Assembly (NCBI RefSeq): GCF_006345825.1
Contig: NZ_VCIX01000051.1
Location: 1-64,000, forward strand
DNA: 64,000 nucleotides
Direction of reading: 5' to 3'
From: Paenibacillus paridis
Lineage (GTDB): Bacteria; Bacillota; Bacilli; Paenibacillales; Paenibacillaceae
Positions 33,961 to 43,241 of this stretch are shown here, in pieces. Each line of letters begins with the position of its first letter. The stretch's first letter is position 1. Made by a program: the position numbers and the translations under genes. The notes under the pieces were generated by a model that saw only the letters and a program-made list of their open reading frames with translations, ran no database searches and had not been told where the DNA came from.

Positions 33961-35700
33961 TTATTTGAGCTGCCAGCCTGCCGCTTCCTGCTGCAGGTTC
34001 CATAAGCTAGCATAGCGTCCAGCCTGGGCGCATAACTCGTCATGCGTGCCTTCTTCTACCAGCCTGCCCTGCTCGAGAAACAAAATTTTGTCCGCATGCT
34101 GAACGGTCATCAGACGGTGGGCGATCATAATGACCGTCTTGCTTGCGACTAACTCATTAATGGCCTGCTGAACCTCAGCTTCATTTTCCGGATCAAGCGA
34201 AGCCGTTGCTTCGTCAAGCAGCACGATTGATGCATTCTTGAGCAGTGCGCGGGCAATGGAGATACGCTGCTTCTCGCCGCCGGACAAGGTGGAGCCGCCT
34301 TCGCCAACCGGGGTGTCATACCCTTGCGGCAGCCGGGAAATAAACTCATGGCAACAGGCACGTCTGGCCGCCGCTTCAATCTCTGCTTGCGTTGCATCTC
34401 GTTTGCCGATGCGTATATTGTTTCCAATCGTATCTTGGAAGAGGTATACATCCTGAAAGACCATCGACATATGCGATAACAAGTGCTCCGCATCAGCCTG
34501 TGCAAGTGTCTGCTCCCCTATGCGGATAGCGCCTTGCTGGACATCCCAGAAGCGAGCGATTAAGCGCAATACTGTGCTTTTCCCACTGCCCGACGGTCCC
34601 ACTAACGCTGTAATGCTCTGCGGCGGAATCGTAAATGACAGCTCCTTCAGAACAGGTGCTTCTGGCCGATAACCGAAGGTAACCCGGTCGAATACAATCG
34701 CGCCATACTCGTCAATGCTTCCCGTTCCCGGCAACGGCTGCTCCCGCCGAATATCCATAATGCGCTGTGCACTATAAGCGGAATAACGAATCTCCCCATA
34801 GTTCATCAGTACGGCGGTCAGCGGGTCGAAGACTCGGGTGCCCACCAGTAGAAACAGCAGAAAGACAGTCAAAGAAAGCGTCCCTCCGGCAAGCCAGCTG
34901 CTCCCTGCCGCAATCATGATCGTCATGCCTGAGCGGGTCAACAGCGTCGCTCCCAAGATAAGCGGGCCCATTAACCCTTCAAGCCGAATCGAAGCCTGCC
35001 TCAGCTGGTCAAAGGCAAGACGCAAACGTTCGAATCGCTTGCCCCCCATGTTATGGGCTTTAATTTCTTGAATGCCGCTCAAATATTCCTGCAGCCGGTT
35101 GGCAGCTTCATTTTTGGCCCGGATGTGCCCTTCGCTCAAACGCACCTGCAGCGCGTCCGTCAGCCAAAGCAGCAGCAAGCCAGCTGGCACTGCCACGAAC
35201 ATCGCCAGTGCCATTCGCCAATCCAACAGCAGCAAGCCGCCCAATGCCAGCACAGGCAGCATTACTGCACTGATTAACTGGGGGACATTATGTGATATCG
35301 TATGCTCGACTTGAGCGTAATCGCTCAAAAGCAGATTAGTCATATCCGCCGGATCACGCTTTCCGAAATAACCTAATGGAAGACGGCGTAAATGTTCAGC
35401 CAAACTCATCCGACCCGCAGCAGCTAGGCTGTACGCCGCTCGATAAGCTTTGTTGTACAGCAAGGAATACGCCGCGTAGGAGACAGGCAGCCAAACCATC
35501 AGTACAGCCGCCACCATCCAGAGCCGCCAGGTATTCCATGCTGTACCCGGCTCCGTATAGAAGGTATACATCGTATGAAATAGATCGGCCAGCAGAGCGG
35601 CGGGGACGATCTTGACTACGCCATCCAACATAGCAGCAAGTGCCGAAGGGATAAGGGTACGAGGATTCCCGCCAGACAGATTCGTCAGATAATGCTTCAT
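33961..35700 (-). CDS. ABC transporter, permease-ATPase fusion (IrtB/YbtQ-like)
   Basis: 579 residues: six transmembrane helices (about 1-310) followed by a full ATPase with Walker A GPSGSGKST, Q-loop VFQDVYLFQD, signature LSGGEKQRISIARAL and Walker B IVLLDEATASLDPENE. It has the exporter fold, but with a partner of the same type, a binding-protein gene and an AraC regulator in the same cluster it matches IrtAB/YbtPQ, which import ferric siderophores. ATG 35700 overlaps the stop of the previous gene by 4 bases, so the half-transporters are made together. Confidence 0.9.
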   Translation of the reverse strand: MKHYLTNLSGGNPRTLIPSALAAMLDGVVKIVPAALLADLFHTMYTFYTEPGTAWNTWRLWMVAAVLMVWLPVSYAAYSLLYNKAYRAAYSLAAAGRMSLAEHLRRLPLGYFGKRDPADMTNLLLSDYAQVEHTISHNVPQLISAVMLPVLALGGLLLLDWRMALAMFVAVPAGLLLLWLTDALQVRLSEGHIRAKNEAANRLQEYLSGIQEIKAHNMGGKRFERLRLAFDQLRQASIRLEGLMGPLILGATLLTRSGMTIMIAAGSSWLAGGTLSLTVFLLFLLVGTRVFDPLTAVLMNYGEIRYSAYSAQRIMDIRREQPLPGTGSIDEYGAIVFDRVTFGYRPEAPVLKELSFTIPPQSITALVGPSGSGKSTVLRLIARFWDVQQGAIRIGEQTLAQADAEHLLSHMSMVFQDVYLFQDTIGNNIRIGKRDATQAEIEAAARRACCHEFISRLPQGYDTPVGEGGSTLSGGEKQRISIARALLKNASIVLLDEATASLDPENEAEVQQAINELVASKTVIMIAHRLMTVQHADKILFLEQGRLVEEGTHDELCAQAGRYASLWNLQQEAAGWQLK

Positions 35701-37631
35701 GGCTTCCCTCTCCTTCTATCAGAAGCATGATGTACAGCCGCAATTACATCTTTGGACGATGAAGGAGAATCTCCAATTATCTCAGCCATTACGGTTGTTC
35801 CAGCAGCTTCTGCAGCTGCAGAGCGCCTAGCTGTGGCCCGCCCCGCCCCAAGCTTCCAAGCGGCAGCACTGGTATGAGATTTCCACATCTGCTCATATCG
35901 TCCCTGTAATGCCCGAAGCTCGTCATGAGTGCCACGCTCTACAATTTCTCCTTGTCGAAGAACCAGAATCTGTTCTGCCGCCCGTATGGAAGATAACCGA
36001 TGAGCAATAATAAGCACTGTTTTTCCCTGCACCAGCTTAGCCAACGCTTGCTGAATGAGGTACTCATTCTCGGCATCTGCATAGGCGGTTGCCTCATCCA
36101 GCACTAAAATTGGAGCATCCTTGAGCAACGCCCGCGCAATAGAGACCCGCTGAGCTTCGCCGCCTGACAGATAAGTGCCGCCTTCCCCGATCATGGTGTC
36201 ATAGCCTTGCGGAAGCTGCTCAATAAATTCATGGCAACGAGCCATCATTGCGGCTTTTCTTACAGCTTCCTTGGAAGCCGTCCTATTGCCCATTCGAATA
36301 TTGGCTTCGATTGTATCGTAGAAGAGATGTACATCCTGAAAAACAAACGATACGAGGTCCATCAGCTTCTCGGTTCCGATCTCTTGAATGGGAATGCCGC
36401 CAATCGTAATACGACCTTCGTTAATCTCCCAAAACCGCAGCAGCAATTGGGCAATTGTAGATTTGCCCCCGCCAGAAGGACCCACAAGCGCAGTCATCTC
36501 GCCAGCTTTAGCCACAAAACTGATATTCTTAAGAACTGGCTTGTAATGGTGGCTGTCGCTGCTCTCATAGGCAAAGGAGAGCTGCTCAAACGCAATGTCA
36601 TAGAATGATGGGCCTCTCGGAACAGCAGGCTCTTCGACAATTCCTTCCTTAAGCACAGTCTCAATCCGCTTGTAGCCCTCTACAATTTCCCGCAAGCCGC
36701 TCCCGGCTTGCATCAGCTTTAGCAGCGGTACTGCCATTCCTGGAGTAATAAGCAGAAACAGTACAAACGTAACCGTAAATGCCAAGTTGCCGGGCGTATT
36801 GGAAGCAAGCGCTAGTCCTGCTGGAATGATGAAGGTGAATAGCGAGCTAACCACCAGAAAAAACAGACCGTACGGCCTTCTGTAAAGGTCGGTTATCCGA
36901 AGCGATATATCCCGATAGCGCTCGACTGCATACCTGAAGGTAAGAAAGCTATCCGCTTTAATACCGAACACTTTGACCGCAGGCATCCCGCGAACATACT
37001 CAACGCCGGTTGCATTCATTTCCTCCACCGCATATTGAAAATCACGGTAGGTGTTCCGACCGCTTTCGCTTGCAAACATTCGGGCTTGCAGCCAGTAGCC
37101 GAAGCTGATCGGTACGAGCAGTACCAAGGCCATCCTCCAATCCAGCCAAAACAAATAACCAATTAACAGCAAAGGAATCATGATGGCGCTGACCGTATCC
37201 GGAAGCTGATGGGCAATAAACTTTTCGATTTTCTCGACACTGACCTCGATAATTTTTTTTAACTCTCCGGTCGCAGTTCTTGCATGATAGCCCATTGGAA
37301 CTTTGGCCACATGATCGGCAAGACGAACCCTTAATCGGTATAAAATATCAAAAGCCGCAATATGCGAGCACATACCGCCAATATAGAGCGTGATGAGAGC
37401 TCCGATTAACGCCGCTAATGATGCAAGACCCCAATACATGATGAGACTCTTGTCCATGCCTGCCGAATCGTTCGCATGGAGAAATAGCTCCTGTACAATT
37501 TGATATACCGCAACAAAAGGGGCCACCTGCAGCAAGCTGGAGATCGTCGAGAAAATGACGGCCACGGATAGAAGTCCTTTTTTCTCTGCGGTAACTTGCA
37601 GTAAGCCCGATAACTCGGATTTCAAATCCAT
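35697..37631 (-). CDS. ABC transporter, permease-ATPase fusion (IrtA/YbtP-like)
   Basis: 644 residues: transmembrane part to about residue 330, then an ATPase with Walker A GPSGGGKST, signature LSGGEAQRVSIARAL and Walker B ILVLDEATAYADAENE. The last ~60 residues form an Ala/Ser/Arg-rich tail (AGRATARRSAAAEAAGTTVM) not typical of the family, perhaps a low-complexity extension. It pairs with the 579-aa half-transporter to form a heterodimer for ferric-siderophore uptake. Confidence 0.9.
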   Translation of the reverse strand: MDLKSELSGLLQVTAEKKGLLSVAVIFSTISSLLQVAPFVAVYQIVQELFLHANDSAGMDKSLIMYWGLASLAALIGALITLYIGGMCSHIAAFDILYRLRVRLADHVAKVPMGYHARTATGELKKIIEVSVEKIEKFIAHQLPDTVSAIMIPLLLIGYLFWLDWRMALVLLVPISFGYWLQARMFASESGRNTYRDFQYAVEEMNATGVEYVRGMPAVKVFGIKADSFLTFRYAVERYRDISLRITDLYRRPYGLFFLVVSSLFTFIIPAGLALASNTPGNLAFTVTFVLFLLITPGMAVPLLKLMQAGSGLREIVEGYKRIETVLKEGIVEEPAVPRGPSFYDIAFEQLSFAYESSDSHHYKPVLKNISFVAKAGEMTALVGPSGGGKSTIAQLLLRFWEINEGRITIGGIPIQEIGTEKLMDLVSFVFQDVHLFYDTIEANIRMGNRTASKEAVRKAAMMARCHEFIEQLPQGYDTMIGEGGTYLSGGEAQRVSIARALLKDAPILVLDEATAYADAENEYLIQQALAKLVQGKTVLIIAHRLSSIRAAEQILVLRQGEIVERGTHDELRALQGRYEQMWKSHTSAAAWKLGAGRATARRSAAAEAAGTTVMAEIIGDSPSSSKDVIAAVHHASDRRRGKP

Positions 37632-37715
37632 GGCAATAACTCCTTTACAATAGGATTGAACAGCCTATTCGGGTTTTAAGACCCATCGGCCTGGCCAAGA
37701 TGAGCACGGACCTAC

Positions 37716-38666
37716 TTACTTCTTGTGCTTCTCCAGAATAAGTGACCCAATCATGTCCAGCAGATGCATCCTGCCCATTGCGGTATAGGAATAATTGTAG
37801 TTATCGATATTTGTAATTTGATACACATTGTCCTTCTGAACCGCCTTTAAATTGCTCCATACTTTACTATCGCTCATTTTGTTTTCGCTGTTCTCCATGA
37901 GCAGCAGATGATCCGGGTTAATAGAAGTGAGACCTTCCAAACTCATCTCCCGCCCTCCCCAATGATCAGGTTCAGGAATGCCCTCTGTGCGTTTAAAGCC
38001 GAAATCTTTATAGATCAACTCCGCACTGCCCGTAGAGGAATAAGCCACCAGGTTGTTCGGATAGGTTTCGATCATAGCAAAGCTCTCATCCTGAATAATC
38101 GGCGATAGCTTCTCCTTCCAACCCACAACCTTCTGCTCATATTCCGCCAGCCATTTATCCATTGCATCCTTTTTGCCAAACAGATCCGCCAGAAAGGCAA
38201 ATCGTTCCCGCCAGGCGTAATAAGGGTGCGGAACAACCACAGTTGGCGCAATTTGCGACAACTGTTCGTACAAGTCTTCATTGAACAGCGTTCCTAATAT
38301 GATCAAATCGGGCTCAGCTGATATGACAAGCTCTATATTAATCGGCTCGGCATACCAGCCCAAATTAATCGTATCGGGGTCCAACTTGTCTTTAATCGTA
38401 GGCGTGAATGCTTCCCGGATTCCATAATCCGCATTTGCTGATGCAATCGGCTTAATCCCTAGAAGCAGCAATTCTTCTGTTGATCCCGATAAATCAGCAA
38501 TCCGCTTGGGATGAAGCGGCAATTTGATTTTGTCTCCCCTAGCATTCTCAATCACTTTGAACGTCGCCTGACCGTCCTCTCCCTTTTCCCCTGTTGTCTT
38601 CGTGCTACTGCAAGCTGACATTACGAACATCATGCATGCTATGGCCAAAACTAACATCTTCTTCAT
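37716..38666 (-). CDS. Ferric-siderophore-binding lipoprotein (FeuA/YfiY-like)
   Basis: About 316 residues. Lipobox: FVMSACSS. The mature domain follows the FecB/TroA type: LPLHPKRIADLSGSTEELLL, LVISAEPDLIILGTLF, SQIAPTVVVPHPYY and SINPDHLLLMENSE. ATG 38666 is preferred (GGGTGGA upstream); GTG 38678 is possible. A Fur box lies about 105 bases upstream, so it is iron-repressed. It is 84 bases before the ABC half-transporter, an unusual partner, as binding proteins normally serve FecCD-type importers. Confidence 0.9.
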   Translation of the reverse strand: MKKMLVLAIACMMFVMSACSSTKTTGEKGEDGQATFKVIENARGDKIKLPLHPKRIADLSGSTEELLLLGIKPIASANADYGIREAFTPTIKDKLDPDTINLGWYAEPINIELVISAEPDLIILGTLFNEDLYEQLSQIAPTVVVPHPYYAWRERFAFLADLFGKKDAMDKWLAEYEQKVVGWKEKLSPIIQDESFAMIETYPNNLVAYSSTGSAELIYKDFGFKRTEGIPEPDHWGGREMSLEGLTSINPDHLLLMENSENKMSDSKVWSNLKAVQKDNVYQITNIDNYNYSYTAMGRMHLLDMIGSLILEKHKK

Positions 38667-38772
38667 CTCTTTATCCACCCTTTCCCGTATTGAGTACGCT
38701 CTAGCCTAGTTGCCAGCTGAATGAATGCCGTTCCTGTACGTAAGTACTCGTTTCTCTATCCTTAAAAATTAA

Positions 38773-38791
38773 TAACGATTATCATTATCAA
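38773..38791 (-). promoter_or_regulatory. Fur box (siderophore ABC operon)
   Basis: TTGATAATGATAATCGTTA on the minus strand is close to the Fur consensus GATAATGATTATCATTATC. Located before the binding-protein gene. Confidence 0.82.
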
Positions 38792-38913
38792 TCAAGTCGA
38801 AAAAAAAAGAGCTTCGCTTCACGTTAAGAGGTCATTCAGCCGATATGCCCTACTATCTCATACCTGCACTGCCAGCTGCTACCCAAATCGGGAGGGTAAA
38901 GGACAAATCCGGA

Positions 38914-39939
38914 TTATTGTACAGGAAGTATACGCTCCCCGCTCAGCTTCCGATGATGAGGGAAATATTCAGAAGGTTTCATCCCGTATTTGCGTTTAAA
39001 CTGATCAGAGAAATGACCTGCCTTGCTAAAACCCACAGCATAAGCAGCCTCCGTTATATTCACAACTCCCGCCTCCAGCATGTAATAGGCTGCTGTCAGC
39101 CTGCAATCAATCACATAGGCATGGACGGGGAAACCGAACAGCTCCTTAAAACCCTTTTTAAGCTTGTATTCGTTCAGGCATATTTGCTTGGATAATTCGC
39201 TTAGCCCTGGAGGCGTCAGCAGATTGGCATCCAAAATTTCTTTGGCCCGATGAAGGGCAGCAAGATCGGTTCTGGACAAATCCGGCATATTTAGCGGCTT
39301 CTGAAGCAGCGATTCACTAACGTATAGAGCAATAAGCTCCAATACTTTGGCGCTCATATAAATTTGCTTTACATCACCCGTGTAACGGCAGTGTACAATC
39401 TCGTGCGTAATTTGCTTCATGCCTGGCGTCATCTTGCTGCTGAATACTTGTCCCTTTTTCTCGAAAAAAGCATGCATGACCTTATCGATGGGAAGCTGCT
39501 GCAACGATTGGCTGGCCATTTGCCGGTTCAGCTTCAAGGTTAAGCCCTGAAAATGCCGATGGACATCATACTCGCAGCAATGGCTGTCCTCCGTGTTAAA
39601 GAAGGCCGACACCTCGCCCGAATCCAGTCCGTACTCCTTTCTATTGCCCTCGACATTCCACCAGATCGGATCGCCGAGACAAAAACCAATAACGGCCGAA
39701 TCTTCTGCTTCTTTGCTGCTCATCACCGTTTGTTTATGAAAGCGCACATCGCAAAGCACCAACTCGACAGCAGCAAGCGGCCGCATACGCTGCCAATAGC
39801 CGTTTCCAATCTCGAAAGGAACTTTCACTTGATGCTCCAGGTCATCCGCACTGTACATGCGATTCAAATGAGCGGTCAATTCACAGCTTTTATTTCTTTT
39901 ATTTTCAATTTCACACCCGCGTCGTTGGATGTCCTCCAT
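38914..39939 (-). CDS. AraC-family regulator (YbtA/PchR-like)
   Basis: 341 residues. The N-terminal ~220 residues are a ligand-sensing domain of the PchR/YbtA kind; residues 235-330 are the double helix-turn-helix AraC domain (DANLLTPPGLSELSKQICLN; YMLEAGVVNITEAAYAVGFS; HFSDQFKRKYGMKPSEYF). Such regulators turn on siderophore-uptake operons when ferric siderophore is present. It is directly upstream of the binding protein/ABC cluster on the same strand. No strong Shine-Dalgarno site is seen before ATG 39939. Confidence 0.9.
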   Translation of the reverse strand: MEDIQRRGCEIENKRNKSCELTAHLNRMYSADDLEHQVKVPFEIGNGYWQRMRPLAAVELVLCDVRFHKQTVMSSKEAEDSAVIGFCLGDPIWWNVEGNRKEYGLDSGEVSAFFNTEDSHCCEYDVHRHFQGLTLKLNRQMASQSLQQLPIDKVMHAFFEKKGQVFSSKMTPGMKQITHEIVHCRYTGDVKQIYMSAKVLELIALYVSESLLQKPLNMPDLSRTDLAALHRAKEILDANLLTPPGLSELSKQICLNEYKLKKGFKELFGFPVHAYVIDCRLTAAYYMLEAGVVNITEAAYAVGFSKAGHFSDQFKRKYGMKPSEYFPHHRKLSGERILPVQ

Positions 39940-40122
39940 TCTGGTTTAACCCCCCGATACTTTTTTTCTATTATATTCGTTTGGATCGAGAAGTTAAACA
40001 GGAAAAGCATTGTTAGAAATGGTATCCTTTCCGATCATGACCTAATCGTTCTATCAGGTAATGTAAAGAGGATGCAATGAGCCTATTACCGACTTCTTTT
40101 TATCTGAAAATGACTATGATAC

Positions 40123-40172
40123 ATTCCAAAATGCAATACATTGTTTACATTTTGGAATACATAAATTACAAT
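40123..40172 (+). promoter_or_regulatory. Promoter and inverted-repeat operator of XRE-SecA2 cluster
   Basis: attccaaaatg (40123-40133) and cattttggaat (40148-40158) form a perfect 11-bp inverted repeat with a 14-bp centre. The right arm abuts -35 TTTACA (40144-40149), which is 17 bases from -10 TACAAT (40167-40172). Confidence 0.65.
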
Positions 40173-40205
40173 AAATTCAAACTGATACGGGAAAGGATCT
40201 CTCGC

Positions 40206-40412
40206 ATGCTTGTTAATAATGTTCGTGAACTGAGAGCTCGCTTCAGATGGTCGCAGCAAGATCTAGCGGATGCCATCGGAGCCACTCGCCAGACCGTAGG
40301 GTTAATCGAGAAGGGAGATTACTCCCCTTCGATTACGCTCGCGCTTAAAATTGCTTCAGCATTCAAGTTACCCGTTGAGGAAGTTTTTTATTTAAAAGAG
40401 GAGGTTGAATAA
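40206..40412 (+). CDS. XRE-family helix-turn-helix regulator
   Basis: 68 residues. A single Cro/C1-type helix-turn-helix: VNNVRELRARFRWSQQDLAD, IGATRQTVGLIEKGDYSPSI, and VEEVFYLKEE at the end. ATG 40206 has GGGAAAGGA upstream; the longer frame from 40077 is not supported. It probably represses its own promoter through the palindrome at 40123-40158. It overlaps translationally with the next gene (stop 40412, start 40414). Confidence 0.9.
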   Translation: MLVNNVRELRARFRWSQQDLADAIGATRQTVGLIEKGDYSPSITLALKIASAFKLPVEEVFYLKEEVE

Positions 40413-40413
40413 G

Positions 40414-40860
40414 ATGTTAACCCGAATCATGCGTTCGCCATTACTTTCAACCACATTGTTTCTTAGCACGCTCGGTTTGTTTTACCTTTTAAAGTTGATG
40501 CTGTCCGGGGAACTTTCAACGACGACGGGAAGAATTTATTGCGCCTTATTTGTTGTCCCTCTAGGTGCACTGTGGGTGATGCTTGTAGGCATGTATAATC
40601 GAAGGAATCCGAAAGACCGTATTAATGTCTGGGCCGTCATTCCCTTTGAACTTCGGGAAGTGGATGAGGGGCAGCAATGGATTACGTTCAAAGCATGCCG
40701 CAACGTCTATCTGTACTACAGCACTTGCTTGCCCATCGCTGTAGGGACAGTCATATTGCTTCCACCCAATGCTGCCTATACGTTAATCACTTTCGGATTG
40801 TTCGGATTGGGCCAATTTCTCGTCTATGGCCTGACTCTATGGAAGTATAGCCGCGTCTGA
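40414..40860 (+). CDS. Small membrane protein paired with XRE regulator
   Basis: 148 residues with four hydrophobic segments (two near the start, two near the end) and a central soluble stretch (VWAVIPFELREVDEGQQWIT). Small XRE-membrane protein pairs like this are common in Firmicutes, but I cannot assign a family. ATG 40414 follows GGAGG. Its stop is 38 bases before secA2, and all three genes may form one transcript. Confidence 0.85.
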   Translation: MLTRIMRSPLLSTTLFLSTLGLFYLLKLMLSGELSTTTGRIYCALFVVPLGALWVMLVGMYNRRNPKDRINVWAVIPFELREVDEGQQWITFKACRNVYLYYSTCLPIAVGTVILLPPNAAYTLITFGLFGLGQFLVYGLTLWKYSRV

Positions 40861-40898
40861 TCTCAATACTAAGCATATTTCTACCGAGGGGAGACCTA

Positions 40899-43181
40899 TT
40901 GTCTATGAATATGGCTGTCAAATGGATGCAAAAATTCAAAGATCACGTTACCGAGGATAAGCTGAAAGGCTATCAGGACAAAGTGCAACTCATCAGGAAG
41001 CGAAATTTGGAAGCATGGGACGACCAGCAGCTGCAAGCGGAATCCCTCCGGCTGCAAAAAGCAGCAAAATCAGGTGCGCCATTGGACGAGCTGCTTGTCG
41101 ATGCCTATGCGCTAGTCTGCGAGGCAGCGAAGAGACAGCTAGGATTACAGCCTTACGATACCCAGCTCATGGCTGCCATCGCTCTGCATGAGCGATTTTT
41201 GATTGAACAGCATACCGGCGAAGGCAAAACGCTCTCTGCTGTTTTGCCCGCTTATCTAAATGCGCTTACTGGCGAAGGAGTTCATGTCCTGACTTTTAAC
41301 GATTATTTGGCAAAGCGGGATGCCGAGTGGATGGGCCCGATCTATCATTTCCTCGTGTTAAAGGTAAACTCGGTTCAAGCGGGTATGAGCCTGTCTGAGA
41401 AACGGGAAGCATATGCCGCGGATATCACCTATGTGACGGCCAAAGAGGCAGGCTTCGACTATTTGCGTGATACAATTGCGCTAAACGAAGCCGATACTGT
41501 ACATCGTCCTTTCCGCTACGTCATTGTCGATGAAGCGGATTCCCTGCTTCTCGACGAAGCACGGGTGCCGCTAGTCATCGCCGGCGAGCCGGGCTCTTCC
41601 AGCCACGACGGCATTCGTTTCGCAGAAGCAGCTCGGCAGCTCGAAGAAGTTGAGCATTACGACTTCGACGAATTCCAGCGGAACGTTTATTTGAATGAAG
41701 CAGGCTCTGCCAAAGCGGAGTCGCTGCTAGGTTGCGGCAATTTGTACGAAAGCTATAATAGTCATTTGTTATCGTCATTAAATTGCGCTCTGCATGCAGA
41801 ATTGTTATTGAAAAGAGATGTCGATTACATCGTTCGAGACGGTGAAATCGAGCTGATCGACGAATATACCGGCCGCGTGGCGGAGAACAGGCATTTGCCG
41901 GAAGGGTTGCAAGCCGCGCTTGCAGCCAAAGAAAGGCTGCAGTCGAAAGTCGGCGGGAACATTCTCGGGACGATCACCCTTCAACACTTCCTTAGCCTAT
42001 ATCCGAAGATTTGCGGAATGACGGCTACCGCGCACGCTTCCGCTATGGAATTCGAAGCTATCTATAATCTGCAAGTCGTACGGATTCCACCAAATCGGCT
42101 AAACATTCGGATCGACCATCCGCACCGGATTTATACCCATAAACAAGCCAAACTTCAGGCACTTGTCCAAGAAATTTCGTCCGTCCATGCGACGGGACGC
42201 CCAATTCTCATCGGGACGTCAAGCGTCGAGGAGTCAGATATGCTGGCGGAGGCGCTAGCGGTTGCCGACGTGCCTTGCCATGTTCTGAATGCAAAAAACG
42301 ACGCAAAAGAAGCCGAGATCATCGCCAAAGCGGGAGAACTCGGCGCCGTGACGGTATCTACAAATATGGCAGGACGCGGCGTCGACATTCGCCTCGGCGG
42401 CGGCAACCCCGCGCAAGCAGACGTGGTCGCCAAGCTGGGCGGGCTATACGTCATTGGTACGCATGTGAACGAAAGCGTGCGGATCGACAACCAACTGCGC
42501 GGGCGTTCTGCTCGCCAAGGCGACCCGGGAGCTTCCGTATTTTTCGTAAGCTTGGAGGACGAGCTGATGGTTCGGTTCGGCATCCATAAATTGATTCGCG
42601 CTCCTAAGCAGGATCAGGCGATCGAAGAGTCGGCGCTTCGCGGCAAAATCGCGCATATTCAGCGCGCTAATATGGCCCAAAACTTCTATATACGCCAGGA
42701 ACTGAACGGTTATTCGGATATGGTAGAGGATCAGAGGCGAATTTTATACGAGGAGCGGCTCGGAATTCTGAAAGGCGAGAAACCGATGAGCCCTTCGGAG
42801 CAGCGGGTACGGCTTTTTTATATCGATAAGTTCTGGGCTGACCATCTCGCATACGTTTCTTACATTCGCGAAGGCATCCACTTAGAAAGCCTTGCTAACC
42901 GCAATCCGATCGACGAATTTCATACGCAAATCATGCGAGCATACGAGCAAATGCCAGCCAAAATAGATCGAGAATCGGCAAATATACTTGCACGGCTCAA
43001 AGGTTCAAATGATCCAGCAGAATGGGAAAAATTCGGTCTGAAGAGCCCTACTTCCACTCGGACATATATTATTAATGATCAATACATAGAGAATAAGCCC
43101 GGCACATGGGGCTTAGATACGGTATTCGCTTATTATATTCGCAAGATTATAAAGCCGCTATTCAAGCTATCCAAATATTGA
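40899..43181 (+). CDS. secA2: Accessory Sec translocase ATPase SecA2
   Basis: 760 residues. It is a full SecA motor: Walker A HTGEGKT, DEAD-type VIVDEADSLLLDEA, GRVAENRHLPEG, IGTSSVEESDML, TNMAGRGVDIRLGGG and LRGRSARQGDPG. It ends at FKLSKY without the Cys-rich zinc and SecB-binding tail of housekeeping SecA, and is ~40-80 residues shorter, which points to SecA2. Start: TTG 40899 has GAGGGGAG at good distance; ATG 40905 and 40911 are alternatives. No SecY2 or accessory Sec proteins are encoded nearby, so it would share the normal SecYEG channel. SecA2 often exports S-layer or wall-linked proteins; an SLH protein lies 12 kb away. Confidence 0.9.
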   Translation: MSMNMAVKWMQKFKDHVTEDKLKGYQDKVQLIRKRNLEAWDDQQLQAESLRLQKAAKSGAPLDELLVDAYALVCEAAKRQLGLQPYDTQLMAAIALHERFLIEQHTGEGKTLSAVLPAYLNALTGEGVHVLTFNDYLAKRDAEWMGPIYHFLVLKVNSVQAGMSLSEKREAYAADITYVTAKEAGFDYLRDTIALNEADTVHRPFRYVIVDEADSLLLDEARVPLVIAGEPGSSSHDGIRFAEAARQLEEVEHYDFDEFQRNVYLNEAGSAKAESLLGCGNLYESYNSHLLSSLNCALHAELLLKRDVDYIVRDGEIELIDEYTGRVAENRHLPEGLQAALAAKERLQSKVGGNILGTITLQHFLSLYPKICGMTATAHASAMEFEAIYNLQVVRIPPNRLNIRIDHPHRIYTHKQAKLQALVQEISSVHATGRPILIGTSSVEESDMLAEALAVADVPCHVLNAKNDAKEAEIIAKAGELGAVTVSTNMAGRGVDIRLGGGNPAQADVVAKLGGLYVIGTHVNESVRIDNQLRGRSARQGDPGASVFFVSLEDELMVRFGIHKLIRAPKQDQAIEESALRGKIAHIQRANMAQNFYIRQELNGYSDMVEDQRRILYEERLGILKGEKPMSPSEQRVRLFYIDKFWADHLAYVSYIREGIHLESLANRNPIDEFHTQIMRAYEQMPAKIDRESANILARLKGSNDPAEWEKFGLKSPTSTRTYIINDQYIENKPGTWGLDTVFAYYIRKIIKPLFKLSKY

Positions 43182-43196
43182 TATTTGTCATATGCC

Positions 43197-43228
43197 AAAA
43201 AGCCTTCGAGCTTGCTCAAAGGCTTTTT
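43197..43228. terminator. Bidirectional terminator after secA2
   Basis: aaaagcctt pairs with aaggctttt around cgagcttgctc, with T-runs on both sides, between secA2 and the convergent FecCD gene. Confidence 0.9.
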
Positions 43229-43241
43229 TAATATTCGTTAT

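Noticed and set aside
39553..40080. A 175-codon frame on the + strand
   Set aside because: Mostly the antisense of the AraC gene; no plausible domain.
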